64,000 nt of DNA from Cryptomeria japonica (GCF_030272615.1 NC_081415.1:420604257-420668256), one strand, 5' to 3'. Positions 10,895 to 23,800 are shown, numbered from the stretch's first letter. Notes: generated by a model from the sequence alone, not told the origin. Translations and numbers: made by a program.

Positions 10895-11989
10895 CTAGTC
10901 AGCCAATTGTATTTGACTTCCGAGTTGAGTGCAATCTCTACAAGACATAGGAAATCTAGGCATTTGAGTGCTTGTAATTTCATTATACATTGGTGCCAAA
11001 AAGAAGTCTACAAAATGGTTGTAGTTCTTTCTGTTATCATGCATACTTATCTTTGGTGTCCATTCATATATTGGACACTTTGTTCTGTTCCGAGTCTTCT
11101 CATCAATCTTATAGTTCACAATGTGAAGATTGTTGGTCTCGAATATTGCACGATACTTGGATACAAGGAGATAGCACAAGTAGGATGAGAACCTAAATGT
11201 CTTATAGGAACCTTTTTTTATCATTAGTAATTGTTTTTGCATGGATTGAACACCGTGCTCAAAAAGATTGTATCTTATTGGTTGACTTATACAATGGATA
11301 TTAAAAATCATTTCAAGAAGGCTAGCACCCACTTCCCTATCATTTTCCAATCCCAGACAAAATGTAAGCAAGGAAATAGTATCCCAAACCCATGGAACAA
11401 AAATGTTAGAATCATAAGGAGGCTTATGATTCCGTTCCAATGGAGTACCACACATTATTAGGGTTCTGATAAATGAATCTCTATGACTTGGATCGAGACT
11501 CTCATAATTCTCTGCAAGCTTTCCTAGGTCAATGTGGAAGTTTGAGTTTTTTGCTTCAAACCCTAGGTTCAATAAATGAGAAAATTCTCCCACGTTTATG
11601 GATAGAATTTCCTCTTTTGTATTTTAATTGACAATTAATTTTTTATCTTCATCGCAATTTTCGACGCAGACCATGAAAAATTCAGGGCAAGGGAATACTT
11701 CAGGTAACACCATGCTTCCCAATCCAGCATCCCACGATGTGATTTTATTTGTTCTTTGTTTTAACATTATGTTGAAAACAATAAATTTTGCCTTGCTTGG
11801 ATCTGTCACCTTATTAGACAATGCATATCTAATATCTATGATGCGCTTTTCAATATGGATAACAGGGTCATAAATATCATGGTATTCATCAATGAAACCT
11901 GGTGTTTTAACCAGTTCGGTTAGGTCTTTTTTTCTTTTTTTTTTCTCTTGGCTTCTTGTTGAACTACTGCTTCCCAGTTTCCCCACCAC
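10895..11989 (-). pseudogene. Unidentified protein gene remnant, one nonsense codon
   Basis: A single minus-strand frame of about 365 codons runs from near 11989 to a stop at 10895. One in-frame TAA (11624-11626) interrupts it. Read through, it has a basic N-terminus with a KKKRKK run, then SWDAGLGSMVLPEVFPCPEF, then WVWDTISLLTFCLGLEND. There is no zinc knuckle, gag, protease or RT motif. No ATG opens the frame. A splice acceptor (CAG near 11985) and a donor (CAGGTAAAAT near 12107) suggest an upstream exon, but I could not build one. I do not recognise the family; it could be a former host gene. Confidence 0.5.
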
Positions 11990-12394
11990 TGTTATTGTTA
12001 ATAATTCAAAATAATGCTAGATACAAGCCTGACAAATGCTAACCCTCAAATTGAACCACGAGATTAAAAAAAGGAAAATGCGGGATGTAGGTGTTCTAGA
12101 TTTTACCTGAAATTTCTATTTCACTAGATTGGCACAGACAGACTCTGTTGCAACTTGCATTCCTCAATCTAGGAGTCGTTTCTAAATCTCCCTTGATTTA
12201 CTGGTTTGTCCATGAAATGAAATACGATTATAATTTATGAGTCACTTATTTTGAAAAGACTGAAAAGTACAAAAGTAATACCTAAAGGGCAAAATATCTA
12301 GATTCCTGTTGTAATTTTATAAATTATTATTACTATCTATTCACTGCCGAAGGACAAAACATTCATTGCTTTGGTCCGAATTCTGAGGACAATG

Positions 12395-12545
12395 AACATG
12401 TCATCATACTCGAGTGGCGTGTCACTTTTCTAGACTATTTTTGAAGTCTTTTTAATCATTTTCAACTTCTGCCAGAAATAGAGCTTAATTATAAATAATT
12501 AAATGTAAAATGTTCAATTCCGGGTCAAGTTCTCAAAAATGTGTT
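12395..12545. repeat. Left part of the ~265-bp tandem repeat, cut by the copia insertion
   Basis: From about 12395 the sequence matches the repeat at 19589-20430: ACTCGAGT, CTTTTTAATC, AAATAGAGCTT, TGTAAAATGTTCAATTCCGG and GTTCTCA. It stops exactly at the copia LTR, and the other half of the unit resumes at 19584. The 12000-12394 stretch to its left has no recognised feature. Confidence 0.8.
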
Positions 12546-13484
12546 TGATAGCTCTGATACCAATTGATAGTTCTGATACTTAATGTAAGTATAGATCCAT
12601 TAGATAACAAGATGAGAGGGGGGGGGGTGAATCATACAAACTTAATCTTCCATAAAAACAACAGATTCAACCTCGATAACATATACTTCAGTAATATGAC
12701 CAAAACTGCTAAACATGCAAACTCAAAAGCATATAAACATCATAACACTCATAACACCAGATTTAACATGGAAACCCAAATAGGGAAAAACCACTATGGG
12801 ATTTCGAACCCACTAAGAAATATACTCTTCTAGAGTATGCTCGGTTAAAAGCAAATCCTGTTAAAGATTACAAACACATTGCTAGATGTGACCCGATTAA
12901 GGGATTTCCCTCAGATTTGTTAGGATCTTCACATTCTCATCAGCTTCCTTCATTAAATAATGTTTTTATTCATTCAATGCATTCTGTTACGACTCGGTTG
13001 CAACTTGGTAAATACTAAACTTCACTCGGAAGAAATTATACCTTCATTAACCGATAACGATAACCTTAGGGTTTACCGACTAGGTTCCTTAGGGTTTACC
13101 GACTAGGTTCTTTGCTCGGTAACATGGTATAGTATTAACCTTACAATCAATAACATATGTAGGATATCAAAACAATCTAAACATCATGATCTCATCATTG
13201 TCTAACTCAGTAATAGTTGCCCATTGAATAACTTATTTCTCCCCTTATTCATCACATTGTTTTTATGTGTCTTTTACCGACATCTTTATACTCATCAAAT
13301 CATACTTTTTAAGATATGGCAACATCATACTGAATTAGAAAATCAATTTCTTGACATCAATTACAAAATAATAATATTAAGACAGTAAACATCCTTAACC
13401 AGTTATATCCATAATCATCAACAACCTTCTCAATATCCTTATTGAAATACCAACAATCTCTCCTTGTCTGTTATAATGCCAACA
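12546..13484 (-). repeat. Copia 3' LTR, internally deleted
   Basis: 939 bp, against 1538 bp for its partner. The two align on either side of a gap just after GGATCTTCAC; about 600 bp are missing. The lost part includes the TATA region seen in the 5' LTR. Confidence 0.93.
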
Positions 13485-13508
13485 ATCTCCCCCTTTGGCA
13501 TTGATGGC
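13485..13508 (-). other. Copia polypurine tract
   Basis: The minus strand reads GCCAAAGGGGGAGAT directly before the TGTTGGCATT start of the 3' LTR. Confidence 0.85.
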
Positions 13509-13880
13509 AAAACCAATTGATTTGACCTAATTGATTCGGATTGCTGTGAGATTTTGAAATGCTGAAATGCTCTCCCCCTGTCATCAGTCTTCTCCCCCAT
13601 ACATTAGTATCCACTCATTTTCTCCAGTCTTCTCCCCCTTTGACAACAATGCCAAAAAGTAAAGAACTAAAACATAATTTTTTTTTGTATGAAGTGATTT
13701 CCTGCTGTTATGTCAACTTAGTCTCGGTCAGGGCATTTTGTCTTCAATTCCTGTCCCCTATATTGTTTCCTGTATAGTTTCTTGTACACCTTTAGAAAAC
13801 ATCCTAAAGTGTGTAAATCAACATCAACTCCTAAAATATATTCTGTAGAGTCATCGAATTGATGCTTTCACTGAACTCGA

Positions 13881-15561
13881 TCAGTGAATGAAAGATAGAG
13901 GTAGGACCCCTAACTTACTTCTGAGATACTCAAAAGTGTCCTTTGGCAGTGGCTTGGTGAAGATATCTACTATTTGTTCCTTTGTGCTAATATACTCCAA
14001 CACCACTTTCTTCTCTAAGATAATGATATTTGATAGAGATGTGCTTTGTCTTAGAGTGCATAACAAGATTCTTTGAAATGTTAATGGCACTAGTATTGTC
14101 ACAGAATATAGTTACTGGCTTGGTAACTTTCTCATTTATACCTTCCAATAGTTGTTTGATCCATGCTATGTTAGTACAATTGAATGCTGCAACAACGTAT
14201 TCAACTTCTGCTGTTGACTATGAAACACATCCTTGTTTCTTGCTAAGCCAACTCACTAGTCTTTCTCCTAAAAAGAAAGCTCCTCCACTTGTACTTTTCC
14301 TGTCATCAATGTTGCTTGCCCAATCAACATTAGTATAAACTTTTAAATCAAAATCATTTCTTTTCTGATATACTAAGCCATAATCTTCAGTGCCTTTCAA
14401 GTATCTAAAAATTCTCTTGATTGTTGTCATGTGTGTTTCCGTAGGATCTGCAGAGAATCTTGCAACTATACCTACTGCATGTGCTATATCTGGCCTATTG
14501 TGAACAACATATTGTAGCTTTCCAATCATGGATCAGTAAAGTGTCTCATCAACAGATGTAGATTCATCATTCTTTGATAGTTTACAGTTGGTAGTCATAG
14601 GAGTACTTACTGGTTTTGAATCCTTCATTTCAAATTTCTTCAAGATTTCCTTTATGTACTTGGATTGAGTAATGAAAATCTTATTTTTCATTTGCAGTAT
14701 TTGTAAACCTATAAAATACTTTATCTCACCGATTAATGACATCTCAAATTCTTTGCTCATTTCATTTCCAAAGTTCTAGCATAAAGAGTCATTTCCACAA
14801 AAAATAATATCATCAACAAATATGGCTGAGATCAGTATTCCATTTTCATCATTCTTCATGTACATATTGTTATTTTCACTTGTCCTTATAAAACCAATCT
14901 TGATTAAATAAGAGTGCAATATTTCATACCATGCTCTAGGTGCTTGTTTCAAACCATATAAAGCTTTGTTCAATTTACATACGTGATCTTTATTATTGTC
15001 TTCAATAAATCCTTCAGGTTGTTCAATAAAAACTTCTTCTTCTAATATACCATTCAGAAATGCGGATTTGACATCCATTTGATATACCGTGAAATTCTTG
15101 TAAGTAGCATATGCCAACAATGTTATTACTCCTTCAAGTCTTGCCACAGGTGCAAAAGTCTCACCATAATCAATTCCTTCTTCTTGGGCATAACCTTTGC
15201 AAACTAGTCTTGCTTTATTTTGAATGACCTCACCTTTTTCATTCAACTTGTTTTTGAAAATCCACTTTGTACCAATTACATTTTTGTCCTTCGGTCTTGG
15301 GATTAGTGTCCATGTGTCATTCTTCTTGATTTGATCAATCTCTTCTCTCATAGCATTTATCCAATCTTCACTGCTAAATGCCTCTTTCACTATTCTCGGT
15401 TCAAATTCAGATATTAGACATGTGTTTTGTCTTAGTTTGTTCCTTGTCATCACTAGATCAGCCTTATCTCCTATAATCTGACTTGATGCATGATGTCTTC
15501 TTACATACTTGGCTAATACAGGCTCGGTAGGCTCTTTATGATCTTCTTCATCACTCGGTAA
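13881..15561 (-). pseudogene. pol: Copia reverse transcriptase and RNase H
   Basis: The RT starts with [20 protein letters not shown], then [12 protein letters not shown] and [13 protein letters not shown]. The catalytic FVDDIIFCG is intact. RNase H follows, with VYTNVDWASNIDDRKSTSG, the catalytic-type DNTSAI motif, the HSKTKHI helix and IFTKPLP. In-frame stops lie at 14776 (TAG), 14533 (TGA, probably from CGA) and 14218 (TAG). A frameshift near 14020 moves the last ~70 codons to another frame. About 400 bp of 3' UTR lie between the end of RNase H and the PPT. Confidence 0.92.
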
Positions 15562-16627
15562 CTAGATATTCTCTTCATTTCGTTCTGCAGTTTTCTCGGT
15601 AGGACTTATCGGTTGAACATAGACAAATTCATCATAGTCTTCTGGTTCCCTGAAATTTCCTTCATCATTTCTTTCTACAAATTCATCAATTTTCACATTT
15701 GCACTTTCTACTATTTTGTTAGATGATTTGATCAGACATTTAAATGCTTTACTTCTAGAAGAATAACCAAGAAATGTTCCTTCTTCACTTTTCTGATCAA
15801 ACTTGCCATTTCTATCATCATTGTGTACATAACATCTACTTCCAAAGATATTAAAATAACTTACATTAGGTTTCTTGTCATACCAGATTTCATATGGTGT
15901 CTTCAAAGTTCCTTTCTTTAGTTTTACTCGGTTCAGGGTGTAAACTACTGTGCTTATTGCTTCTCTCCAAAATGTTTGTGGCACTTTCTTTTCAATCATC
16001 AGGGTTCTGGCACAATCCACAATAGATCTGTTTCTTCTCTCAGCTATTCCATTTTGTTGTGGAGTTCTCGGTGCAGAGACTTATCTTTTAATACCATGAT
16101 CATTGCAGAATAAGTTGAACTCTTGCCTTGTACCATTTAAACATTTGAAAAGCTTCTGATTTTTCTTTTAAAAACATTACTAACATCATCCTTGAGTAAT
16201 CATCCACAAATAATATGAAATATTTATCACCATAATAACTTTGAACTTTCATAGGACCACAAAGATCAGTGTGCACAAGATCTAAAATTCCCTTAGAAGT
16301 GTAGGACTTACTTGTAAAGCTTGATCTTGTCATTTTACCCATCTAGCATCCTCGACACATAGCATTATCAGGCTTTTCCAAACTCGGTAGACCTCTTACT
16401 CGGTGCTTCTTGCTTATTTTGATCAGATTATCAAAATTTACATGACAAAACCTTTTATGCCATAACCAGGTATCATCTATCTTTGCATATAGACACTTGT
16501 TCTGAGTTGAGTCAAGATGAAATGTATTACCTTTTGTTTGTGTCCCGATAGCAGCTAACTTTCCATGCTTGTCATGAACTTTGACAATTCCTTTATGAAA
16601 TTCTATTCGGTATCCTGTATTGTTTAG
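15562..16627 (-). pseudogene. pol: Copia integrase with deleted active-site segment
   Basis: A pre-integrase zinc-binding stretch (WHKRFCHVNFDNL to AMCRGC) precedes the core. The first catalytic Asp is in DLVHTDLCGPM. The region around the second catalytic Asp (normally a DNGGEF-like motif) is missing: after FKWYKARV the sequence jumps to EFNLFCNDHG in a shifted frame near 16100. SAPRTPQQNGIAE with the Glu remains, and the C-terminal WYDKKPNVSYFNIFGSRCYV region follows. TAG stops occur at 16343-16345 and 15562-15564. It cannot be active. Confidence 0.9.
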
Positions 16628-17980
16628 CTATGCTACACTCAACAAATTGTATTTCAAACCTTCAACCCAATAAACATCATTGCATCTTGCATTGTCAAGA
16701 AGTGTTATAGATCCTTTACCTTTTACCGGACATGGTGCATCATTACCAAATCCTACATAACCTCCATCATAGTCTTCTAACATAACAAACTTGTGTTTAT
16801 CACCTGTCATGTGATGTGAGCATCCACTATCTATGATCCAAGAATCATTAGTATTTATGTGAGATATTAGGGCTTTTTCTTCATACCTTTCTTCATTTGA
16901 TCCATCTCTGATGGCCACATAAACTACTTCCTCTATATCAGTTTCAACTGATTTATCATCATTGGATTCCTTATCGGCTATTAAGCATGACAATCTATCT
17001 CTTCTTCTGAAGTCTCGGTGTCCTCTATAATGATTATATTTCTGTCTGTTATCTCGGTAATCTCTCTTTTTAGTAGAATCTTTGTCAAGACAGTTAGAAG
17101 CAATATGTCCTATCTTATCACAATTGAAACATTTCAAAGGTAGTTTTCCTTTATACTTACCTTTGCCTCTTGGTAACCTTCTGGCTAATAGTGCTTCAAA
17201 CTCTTCTTGCTTTCTGATTTCTTCATATAGTTTGTGTACTTCCTCCATGTTTTTGCGAAATCTTTCACTTGCTCCATTGTGATCCCCTTTAGTGTACTTA
17301 CTCATTCTATCATTGTAATCACCAGATTCACCAATATGAAAAGAACTAAATGTAGGTTCAACTTTATTTACCGATGAATCACTGTTATCAAAGTTACTTA
17401 ACTCAAATGCATGTAGCTTACCAATAGTAGCATCTAAATAAATTGGCATATTGGGTACAAACCTTAATTCATTGATTGCAGATACTTGGATTGCATAAGC
17501 TGGTAGAAGGGCTCTTAATAACTTACTTGTTATATCCTTTTCTTCAATAGTTCCACCTGCTCCTTTGATTTGATTGACAATCTCCTTTAGTCTTGTACTA
17601 TACTGGGTTATTTTCTCACCTTCATTTATTCTCATAGATTCAAGTTGTCCTCTTAGACTATCCACTTTTAATATTTGAACATGTTCATCTCCACCATACA
17701 TAGATATGAGCTTGTCCCACATTGCCTTTGCATCATTGCAACCTTCTAGATCATTAAACTCTGAATCAGTCAATGCAGATGTTATTTCAATCATTGCTTG
17801 AATATGTTCTTGCTTTGCCTTTATCTCTTCCATTGTCAATGGATAGGTGCTTGGTGTAACAAAATCATTCTCCAGATAATATACAACATATTCTCCAGCT
17901 CCTGATAGGTGCAGCTTCATTCTTTTTTTCCATGTAGAGAAACTTGACTTGTTCAACTTCGGTGCATCCCTCTTATACAT
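16628..17980 (-). pseudogene. gag-pro: Copia gag and protease
   Basis: A 450-codon open frame. The N-terminal gag domain (about residues 10-200) has FSTWKKRMKLHLSG and ALTDSEFNDLEGCNDAKAMW. A CCHC zinc knuckle CFNCDKIGHIASNC follows near residue 283. The protease active site DSGCSHHMTGD lies near residue 386. The frame ends at TAG 16628-16630 inside the protease-integrase linker after NLLSVA, where related elements continue, so this is a nonsense codon and not the natural end. Gag and protease otherwise look undamaged. Confidence 0.93.
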
Positions 17981-18032
17981 CTTTGGATCTTTGCCTCAAG
18001 TACCTTTAAACTTTTTCTTCAAGAGTCCAAAG

Positions 18033-18045
18033 CTTTGATACCAAT
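18033..18045 (-). other. Copia primer binding site
   Basis: Minus-strand TTGGTATCAAAGC abuts the LTR end. It resembles the tRNA-iMet PBS TGGTATCAGAGC with one change. Confidence 0.8.
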
Positions 18046-19583
18046 TGATAGCTCTGATACGAATTGATAGTTCTGATACTTAATGTAACTACAGATCCAA
18101 TAGCTAACAAGATGAGAGGGGGGGGTGAATCATACAAACTTAATCTTCCATAAAAACAACAGATTCAACCTCGGTAACATATACTTCAGTAATATGATCA
18201 AAACTGCTAAACATGCAAACTCAAAAGCATATAAACATCATAACACTCATAACATTAGATTTAATGTGGAAACCCAAATAGGGAAAAACCACTATGGGAT
18301 TTCGGACCCACTAAGAAATATACTCTTCTAGAGTATGCTCGGTTAAAAGCAAATCCTGTTAAAAATTACAAACACATTGCTAGATGTGACCCGGTTAAGG
18401 GATTTCCCTCAGATTTGTTAGGATCTTCACCTTGTTAGAAGTGACCTTGTTAAAGGATTTCAAACACTCAATCAGAATGTCACCTTGCTAGAGGGTTTTT
18501 ACAAATAAGACTATTAAGTCCACTTGGTTAAGATATTTTCTGTCACTTTACAAAATAACAGTAATAAAAATCTATCTACAACTTCACATCTAAAATGCTA
18601 AAGCAAATTCTTATTTGCTCGATACAATAGGACTTATCTTGTCCATCTGCTAGGCTCTATACTCTGTTATTTAAAAAGGTCTTCAAGCTTCTGTGCTCGG
18701 TAATCACTATGTAGCATCCCTGTGCATACACTTGCCCGCATGCATTATTTATCAACAGTTCCTTACTTATAAACAATTTGCTAATCACTTAATCTCCTTG
18801 ATCACATTTCCCATGATCAATCATAGCCATCAGATCTTCAAACTTTGACGAGGTTCAATGTATCCTTTGATCTGAAAAATGTTTTACCCTGCCTTGGAAC
18901 TTGCATACATTTCTCGGAACTTGTGCTAGGGTATTGTAGTTCAATCTGAGCTGTAGATCTTATTGCCGATTTTCCTTTGCCATAGATTCTTTAACAAACT
19001 TCATGCACGACATACCAATCATTCAATCATAGCCATCTCATCAGCTTCCTTCATTAAATAATGCTTTTATTCATTCAATGCATTCTATTACGACTCAGTT
19101 GCAACTTGGTAAATACTAAACTTCACTCGGTAGACATTTTGCCTTCATTAACCAATAACAATAACCTTAGGGTTTACCAACTAGGTTCCTTAGGGTTTAC
19201 CGACTAGGTTCTTTGCTTGGTAACATGGTATAGTATTAACCTTACAATCAATAACATATGTAGGATATCAAAACAATCTAAGCATCATGATCTCATCATT
19301 GTCTAACTCGGTAATAGTTGCCCATTGAATAACTTATTTCTCCCCTTATTCATCACATTCTTTCTGTGTCTTTTACCGACATCTTTATACTCATCAAATC
19401 ATACTTTTTAAGATATGACAACATCATACTGAATTAGAAAATCAATTTCTTGACATCAATGACAAAATAATAATATTAAGATAGTAAACATCCTTAACCA
19501 GTTATATCCATAATCATCAACAACCTTCTCAATATCCTTATTGAAATACCAACAATCTCTCCTTGTCTGTTATAATGCCAACA
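18046..19583 (-). repeat. Copia 5' LTR
   Basis: 1538 bp, full-length partner of 12546-13484. A TATA-like GTTTATAAGTAAGG lies at 18761-18774 (minus). The motif CTCGGTA, or its complement, recurs many times. Near the PBS end is a run of seven Gs. Confidence 0.93.
18761..18774 (-). promoter_or_regulatory. TATA box of the copia 5' LTR
   Basis: Minus-strand GTTTATAAGTAAGG matches GCTTATAAATAAGG in the related solo LTR at 32038-32051, so the element is conserved between diverged LTRs. Confidence 0.55.
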
Positions 19584-19588
19584 ATGTT

Positions 19589-20430
19589 TACTTCCCACAT
19601 TTGGGCCGAAATCCACCCTAAGTCGTTGATCTGTTCTCATCCAACAAATGATGGTATCTGTTGTTAGTTGTTGTGGGTCCCATGACTTTTGCCATTTTTT
19701 GGGCACGTCACCACACTCGAGTCACTTTTTCGAACTATTTTTTAACTCTTTTTAATCCTTTTCAATTTCCGCTCGAAATAGAGCTTTATAGACTTAATTA
19801 TATTTAATTAAATTCAGGGCGAAGTTCTCACAAATGTGTATACTTCCCACATTCGAGCCAAAATACACCCTAAGTGGTTGATCTGTCTTCATCCAACGGA
19901 CAATGGTATCTATTGTCAGTTGTCATGGGTCCCATGACTTTTGCCATTTTTCGGGCACATCACCACACTCGAGTCACTTTTCTGGACTGTTTTTTATTTC
20001 TTTTTAATCCTTCTCAACTTCCACCCAAAATGGAGATTTATAGACTTAATTATAGTTAATTAAATGTAAAATGTTCAATTTCGGGCAAAGTTCTCACAAA
20101 TGTGTTTACTTCCCACATTCGGGCTAAAATCCACCCTAAGTCATTGATCTGTGCTCATCCAACGGAAGATGGTATCTGTTGTCAGTTATCATGGGTCCCA
20201 TGACTTTTGCCATTTTTCGGATACGTCACTAGACTCGAGGCACTTTTCTGGATTGTTTTTGAAGTCTTTTTAATCCTTTTCAACTTCCGCCCGAAATAGA
20301 GCTTTAAGCCTTTATAGACTTAATTATAGTTAATTAAATGTAAAATGTTCAATTCCGGGCGATGTTCTCACAAATGTGTTTACTTCCCACATTCGAGCCA
20401 AAATCCACCCTAAGCCGTTGATCTAATTGA
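19589..20430. repeat. Tandem repeat, ~252-274 bp units
   Basis: Units begin with TACTTCCCACATT at 19589, 19841, 20107 and 20381, giving lengths 252, 266 and 274 plus a partial. Each complete unit carries CCACCCTAAG, GTTGATCTGT, GGGTCCCATGACTTTTGCC, CTCGAG and TTAATTA..TTAAAT blocks. GTCATGGGTCCCATGAC inside the unit is an 8-bp-stem palindrome. A further piece appears at 25626 and a possible very diverged one near 27230-27310. Confidence 0.88.
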
Positions 20431-20877
20431 GTCTAATTCGATTGTCTAATTGAGTTTGAGAATCTTGAATTTTCTTCTAATGACCTTGGCCTTGAGTCTA
20501 ATAATATGGTGATTCTTATTGATAAACTTGCACCTCCTAAGGACCTATGCAATATGCATTACCTTTGATCCTAGTGAGACTATTGAAGTACCTAATGGCC
20601 CACTATATATCACTGCAAAGATCAAAGACATACTCTCACGAGGGGTTCTCATTGATCCAACATGTATGGTGAATGTAATAACTTAAGAATTCTTTATACT
20701 TTACAATTGCATGAAGTAACATATGATAAATTTAATTTAGTGGTTAAGATCTTTGATGGTTTTTCTTGTGACTTGTCCTACTATAGGTTCTATTACTCTT
20801 CCCGTTAAGGTTGGTACTAAGTGCTTAGATGCCATTTTTGCTATCACTCTTACATCAGATCAATTTTGTGTGAAGTT
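20431..20877 (+). pseudogene. Ty3/gypsy protease fragment, 5' half
   Basis: The plus strand reads degraded protease sequence: PLYITAKIKDILSRGVLID, then GSITLPVKVGTKCLDAIF and LTSDQFCVK. It stops at the 4.36-kb insertion and continues in frame with PWFSSMKAIPSTIHKYLKF at 25245 when one AAGTT is counted. Several stops and frame changes are present. The active-site loop is IDPTC. Confidence 0.7.
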
Positions 20878-23800
20878 TGTAATGCCCCGCTAGGAAACCC
20901 CTAAGGGTTTAAGTTAAAAACACTCGAATAGAGTGTAAATATTTTTTTTTATAGTATTATTTAAGAGTATTACTGATTAGTTACATCAATAAGATAATTT
21001 GGAGTTATCTGAAACTTAGATAGTACATCGGAAGGCTAATCGATCCTAAGGAGTTTCCCAACATGATTACATAACCTTACCCCTAACTCAACTTGCGTCA
21101 ACTGATTCAATAAGCTGGATAACTTAATTACGAGATAATGCATAAGACTTGATCATACATATGTTCAATGATTTGACATCTTATAATTTTAGGAAGTGTT
21201 CATTTACTTTGGGTGGTTAGGAGGCCATTGTGAGGCTATTTACTCAATGCACATTAGCACCTAATTAATTTAAGAGACCTCCCTTAAGGTTCAATGCAAT
21301 TAATATAACGAAGTTCATTCATTGGTTTTAAGATAATCACCCACAACTGATATCTTTCTTTATAATTAAAAGTATGGCTAATAAGATGAGATTCGTTCAT
21401 TAAGGATTAAACTTCCATTAATAGAGTGAGGTTCCCTCATTAAGTTTAAGCATCACCAACTAAAAAGTTGTAGTTCTTTTAAGGAGAGTAAAATGTAATT
21501 AGTCATAGGGTTCATTCATTGGAGTTTTAATAATGCTAATAGATGGACTAAATTCATCAAGGTGGGAATGTATTAGGAACACATGAGTTATTCCTTTAAA
21601 TTAAAATATAGTTAGCAAGATGATATTCAACACTATAGGATTAAAATACAAGTTCATAGTGACGTTCTTCCATTAGGATTAAAATATAATTATCTTATTG
21701 CATGTCACTCTTTTTTAGTAAATGAAGTTAATATGAAAGGATACATTTACCAAGATTAAGACATAAACAACTATACAAACACTTCCCTTTTTAGTTCAAT
21801 TTTAACAATCATAAGAGATTCTTTTATTAAGGTTACAATTATGGATAAATAGTTGAGTTAACCCAATTTCCAAGTTAATTTTGGTAAGGATTATTGTTAA
21901 GATTAAAACGTGAAATAACTAAACAAATTCATCCAATGTAGTGGAACATAATTAACATGGCGTTACTCATTTAAGAAGATAAAAGTAAATACCTATATGA
22001 CGTTCATCCTTTAGATTTCAACTTAGAAATTATAACATTAATTCTAACTTTGTTTCCCATACTCATTTGCTCAATTACATGCTTAATAACAAGTTAATCC
22101 AATGATGTAACCTAGCAAGATTCTTTCCACTATTACTACTTTTAATTCACATTATCAAAATACTTTTCCCATAATCTTAATTACAATCTTCCATGAACCT
22201 GATTTACTACATTTGTCAAGATGAATAATTTTTATGCACTTATATTTAAATTCGTTAATTTCCCATCATACACTACAAGATAACAACCATACATGATAAC
22301 TTAAAGCATGAAACAAAGGAAGCTAAAACATCGCATAACACAGATATGATCTCGGAGTTCACCCCTAAAGGGCTACATCTCCGGGTCCGCTCAACTGCAA
22401 GACCCCTATGGCATTTAATATCGTTAGGAATACATAAATTACATGTCTTTTACATCTTTGCCACTTAGGCGAATACAACCAATATACAACTGACACCTCG
22501 GTAGGAATTTACATAATGATCCCTTTTGAAGCGGATCCAACTGAACACTTCAAGGCAATTACAAGTACTAATGACTAAAGATACTCTGACTAGGGACGTA
22601 ATCGGCTATGATCAACACAAGTAACTAGATGACAGGGTCTGAAACAAATACATCAAGGTTTTCCGCCACTCTAAACAAGGCAAATATGGAACTTAAACTT
22701 ACAACATTTTTCTTTAAAACGATACGATATCAAAATCTACATGCATCCTACTAGCATGTCGTTGAAGAAATAACAAAATATACAGAGATAAATTTAGATT
22801 CATATTCCATGAAAACTTCTCATTAACATGTATTACCATACGTTAACCAGAGTATAATTATTTCAAAGATCTCCAACTAAGACCATATTTAATCTCTTTT
22901 CCAAAGAATACTCCTCGATTAGAGTTGGTCCCCAAAATTTAATGTTAACTAATATAAATTAAAAAAAATCCATGATTAATGAATACCCCCTTTTTATTCA
23001 CAATTCTAAATATACGCAACTATGCATTTAACGTGTGTGTATATATATATATATATATTTTTTTTTTTTGACATTTAAAATCTAATTTCAAATAAAATGG
23101 ATCTTCCTACAAATTTATTACAACTTCTCTTATTTTTCCCATGACATTTTTCTTTCATTTTATATATGTCAATATTATATATATATTTTTTTACAACAAA
23201 TAAAATATATATAAAAAAATAAAACAAACTTTATATATTTTTTTTTGTTTTTTTTAAACCCTAACTATGATGCAGGTCCCTGTATCCCACAGTGTGGATG
23301 CAAACCCTGCGGCCCACATTGTGGACGCAGTCTGCGGCCCACACTGTGGACGCAGTCTGCGGCCCACAACGTGGTGCGGGGAGGGTTGCGAGCTATGGCG
23401 TGGGGGAAAAATGGGGGAGGGGGCGGTAGCGCGAGCCGAGCTTCGGCTCCTCCACCCGCCAAACCCTAACCCCAAACACATATATTTTTTTTGTGTATTA
23501 TTTTTTTTTTGTATACATTCTTGATCCGATTCACAATCTGGTTCCAACCATAAAAAAATTTGAATAAAGATTTGACAAGGAACGAAATCCCCCATTATTG
23601 TATTATTATTTTTTTTTAATTTTTATTTATTTTTTCTTATTCACAGCCCCATTCATTTACCAGATTTTACCAAAAACTTCATTATGGGAAATATATTTCC
23701 TCATCAAGTTTAAAACCACAAAATCTATTAAGAACAAAAATTTGATTCAAGAACAACCAAGCTTAAAAGAAACTGAACTAAACCTCAAAAACATTCATGA

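Larger units (their letters stand above)
12546..19583 (-). mobile_element. Ty1/copia retrotransposon, full ends, inactive
   Basis: It is bounded by a 3' LTR (12546-13484) and a 5' LTR (18046-19583), both starting TGTTGGCATT on the minus strand. A tRNA-iMet-type PBS sits beside the 5' LTR and a PPT beside the 3' LTR. Target duplications are GTGTT (12541-12545) and ATGTT (19584-19588), with one mismatch. The gag-protease-integrase-RT-RNase H order is that of Ty1/copia. At least six nonsense codons, two frameshifts and a deletion through the integrase active site make it non-functional. Confidence 0.95.

Noticed and set aside
23245-23595. Overlapping 65-113-codon frames on both strands, Gly/Pro/Cys-rich
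   Set aside because: They read through the G+C minisatellite in several frames at once and lack any family motif.
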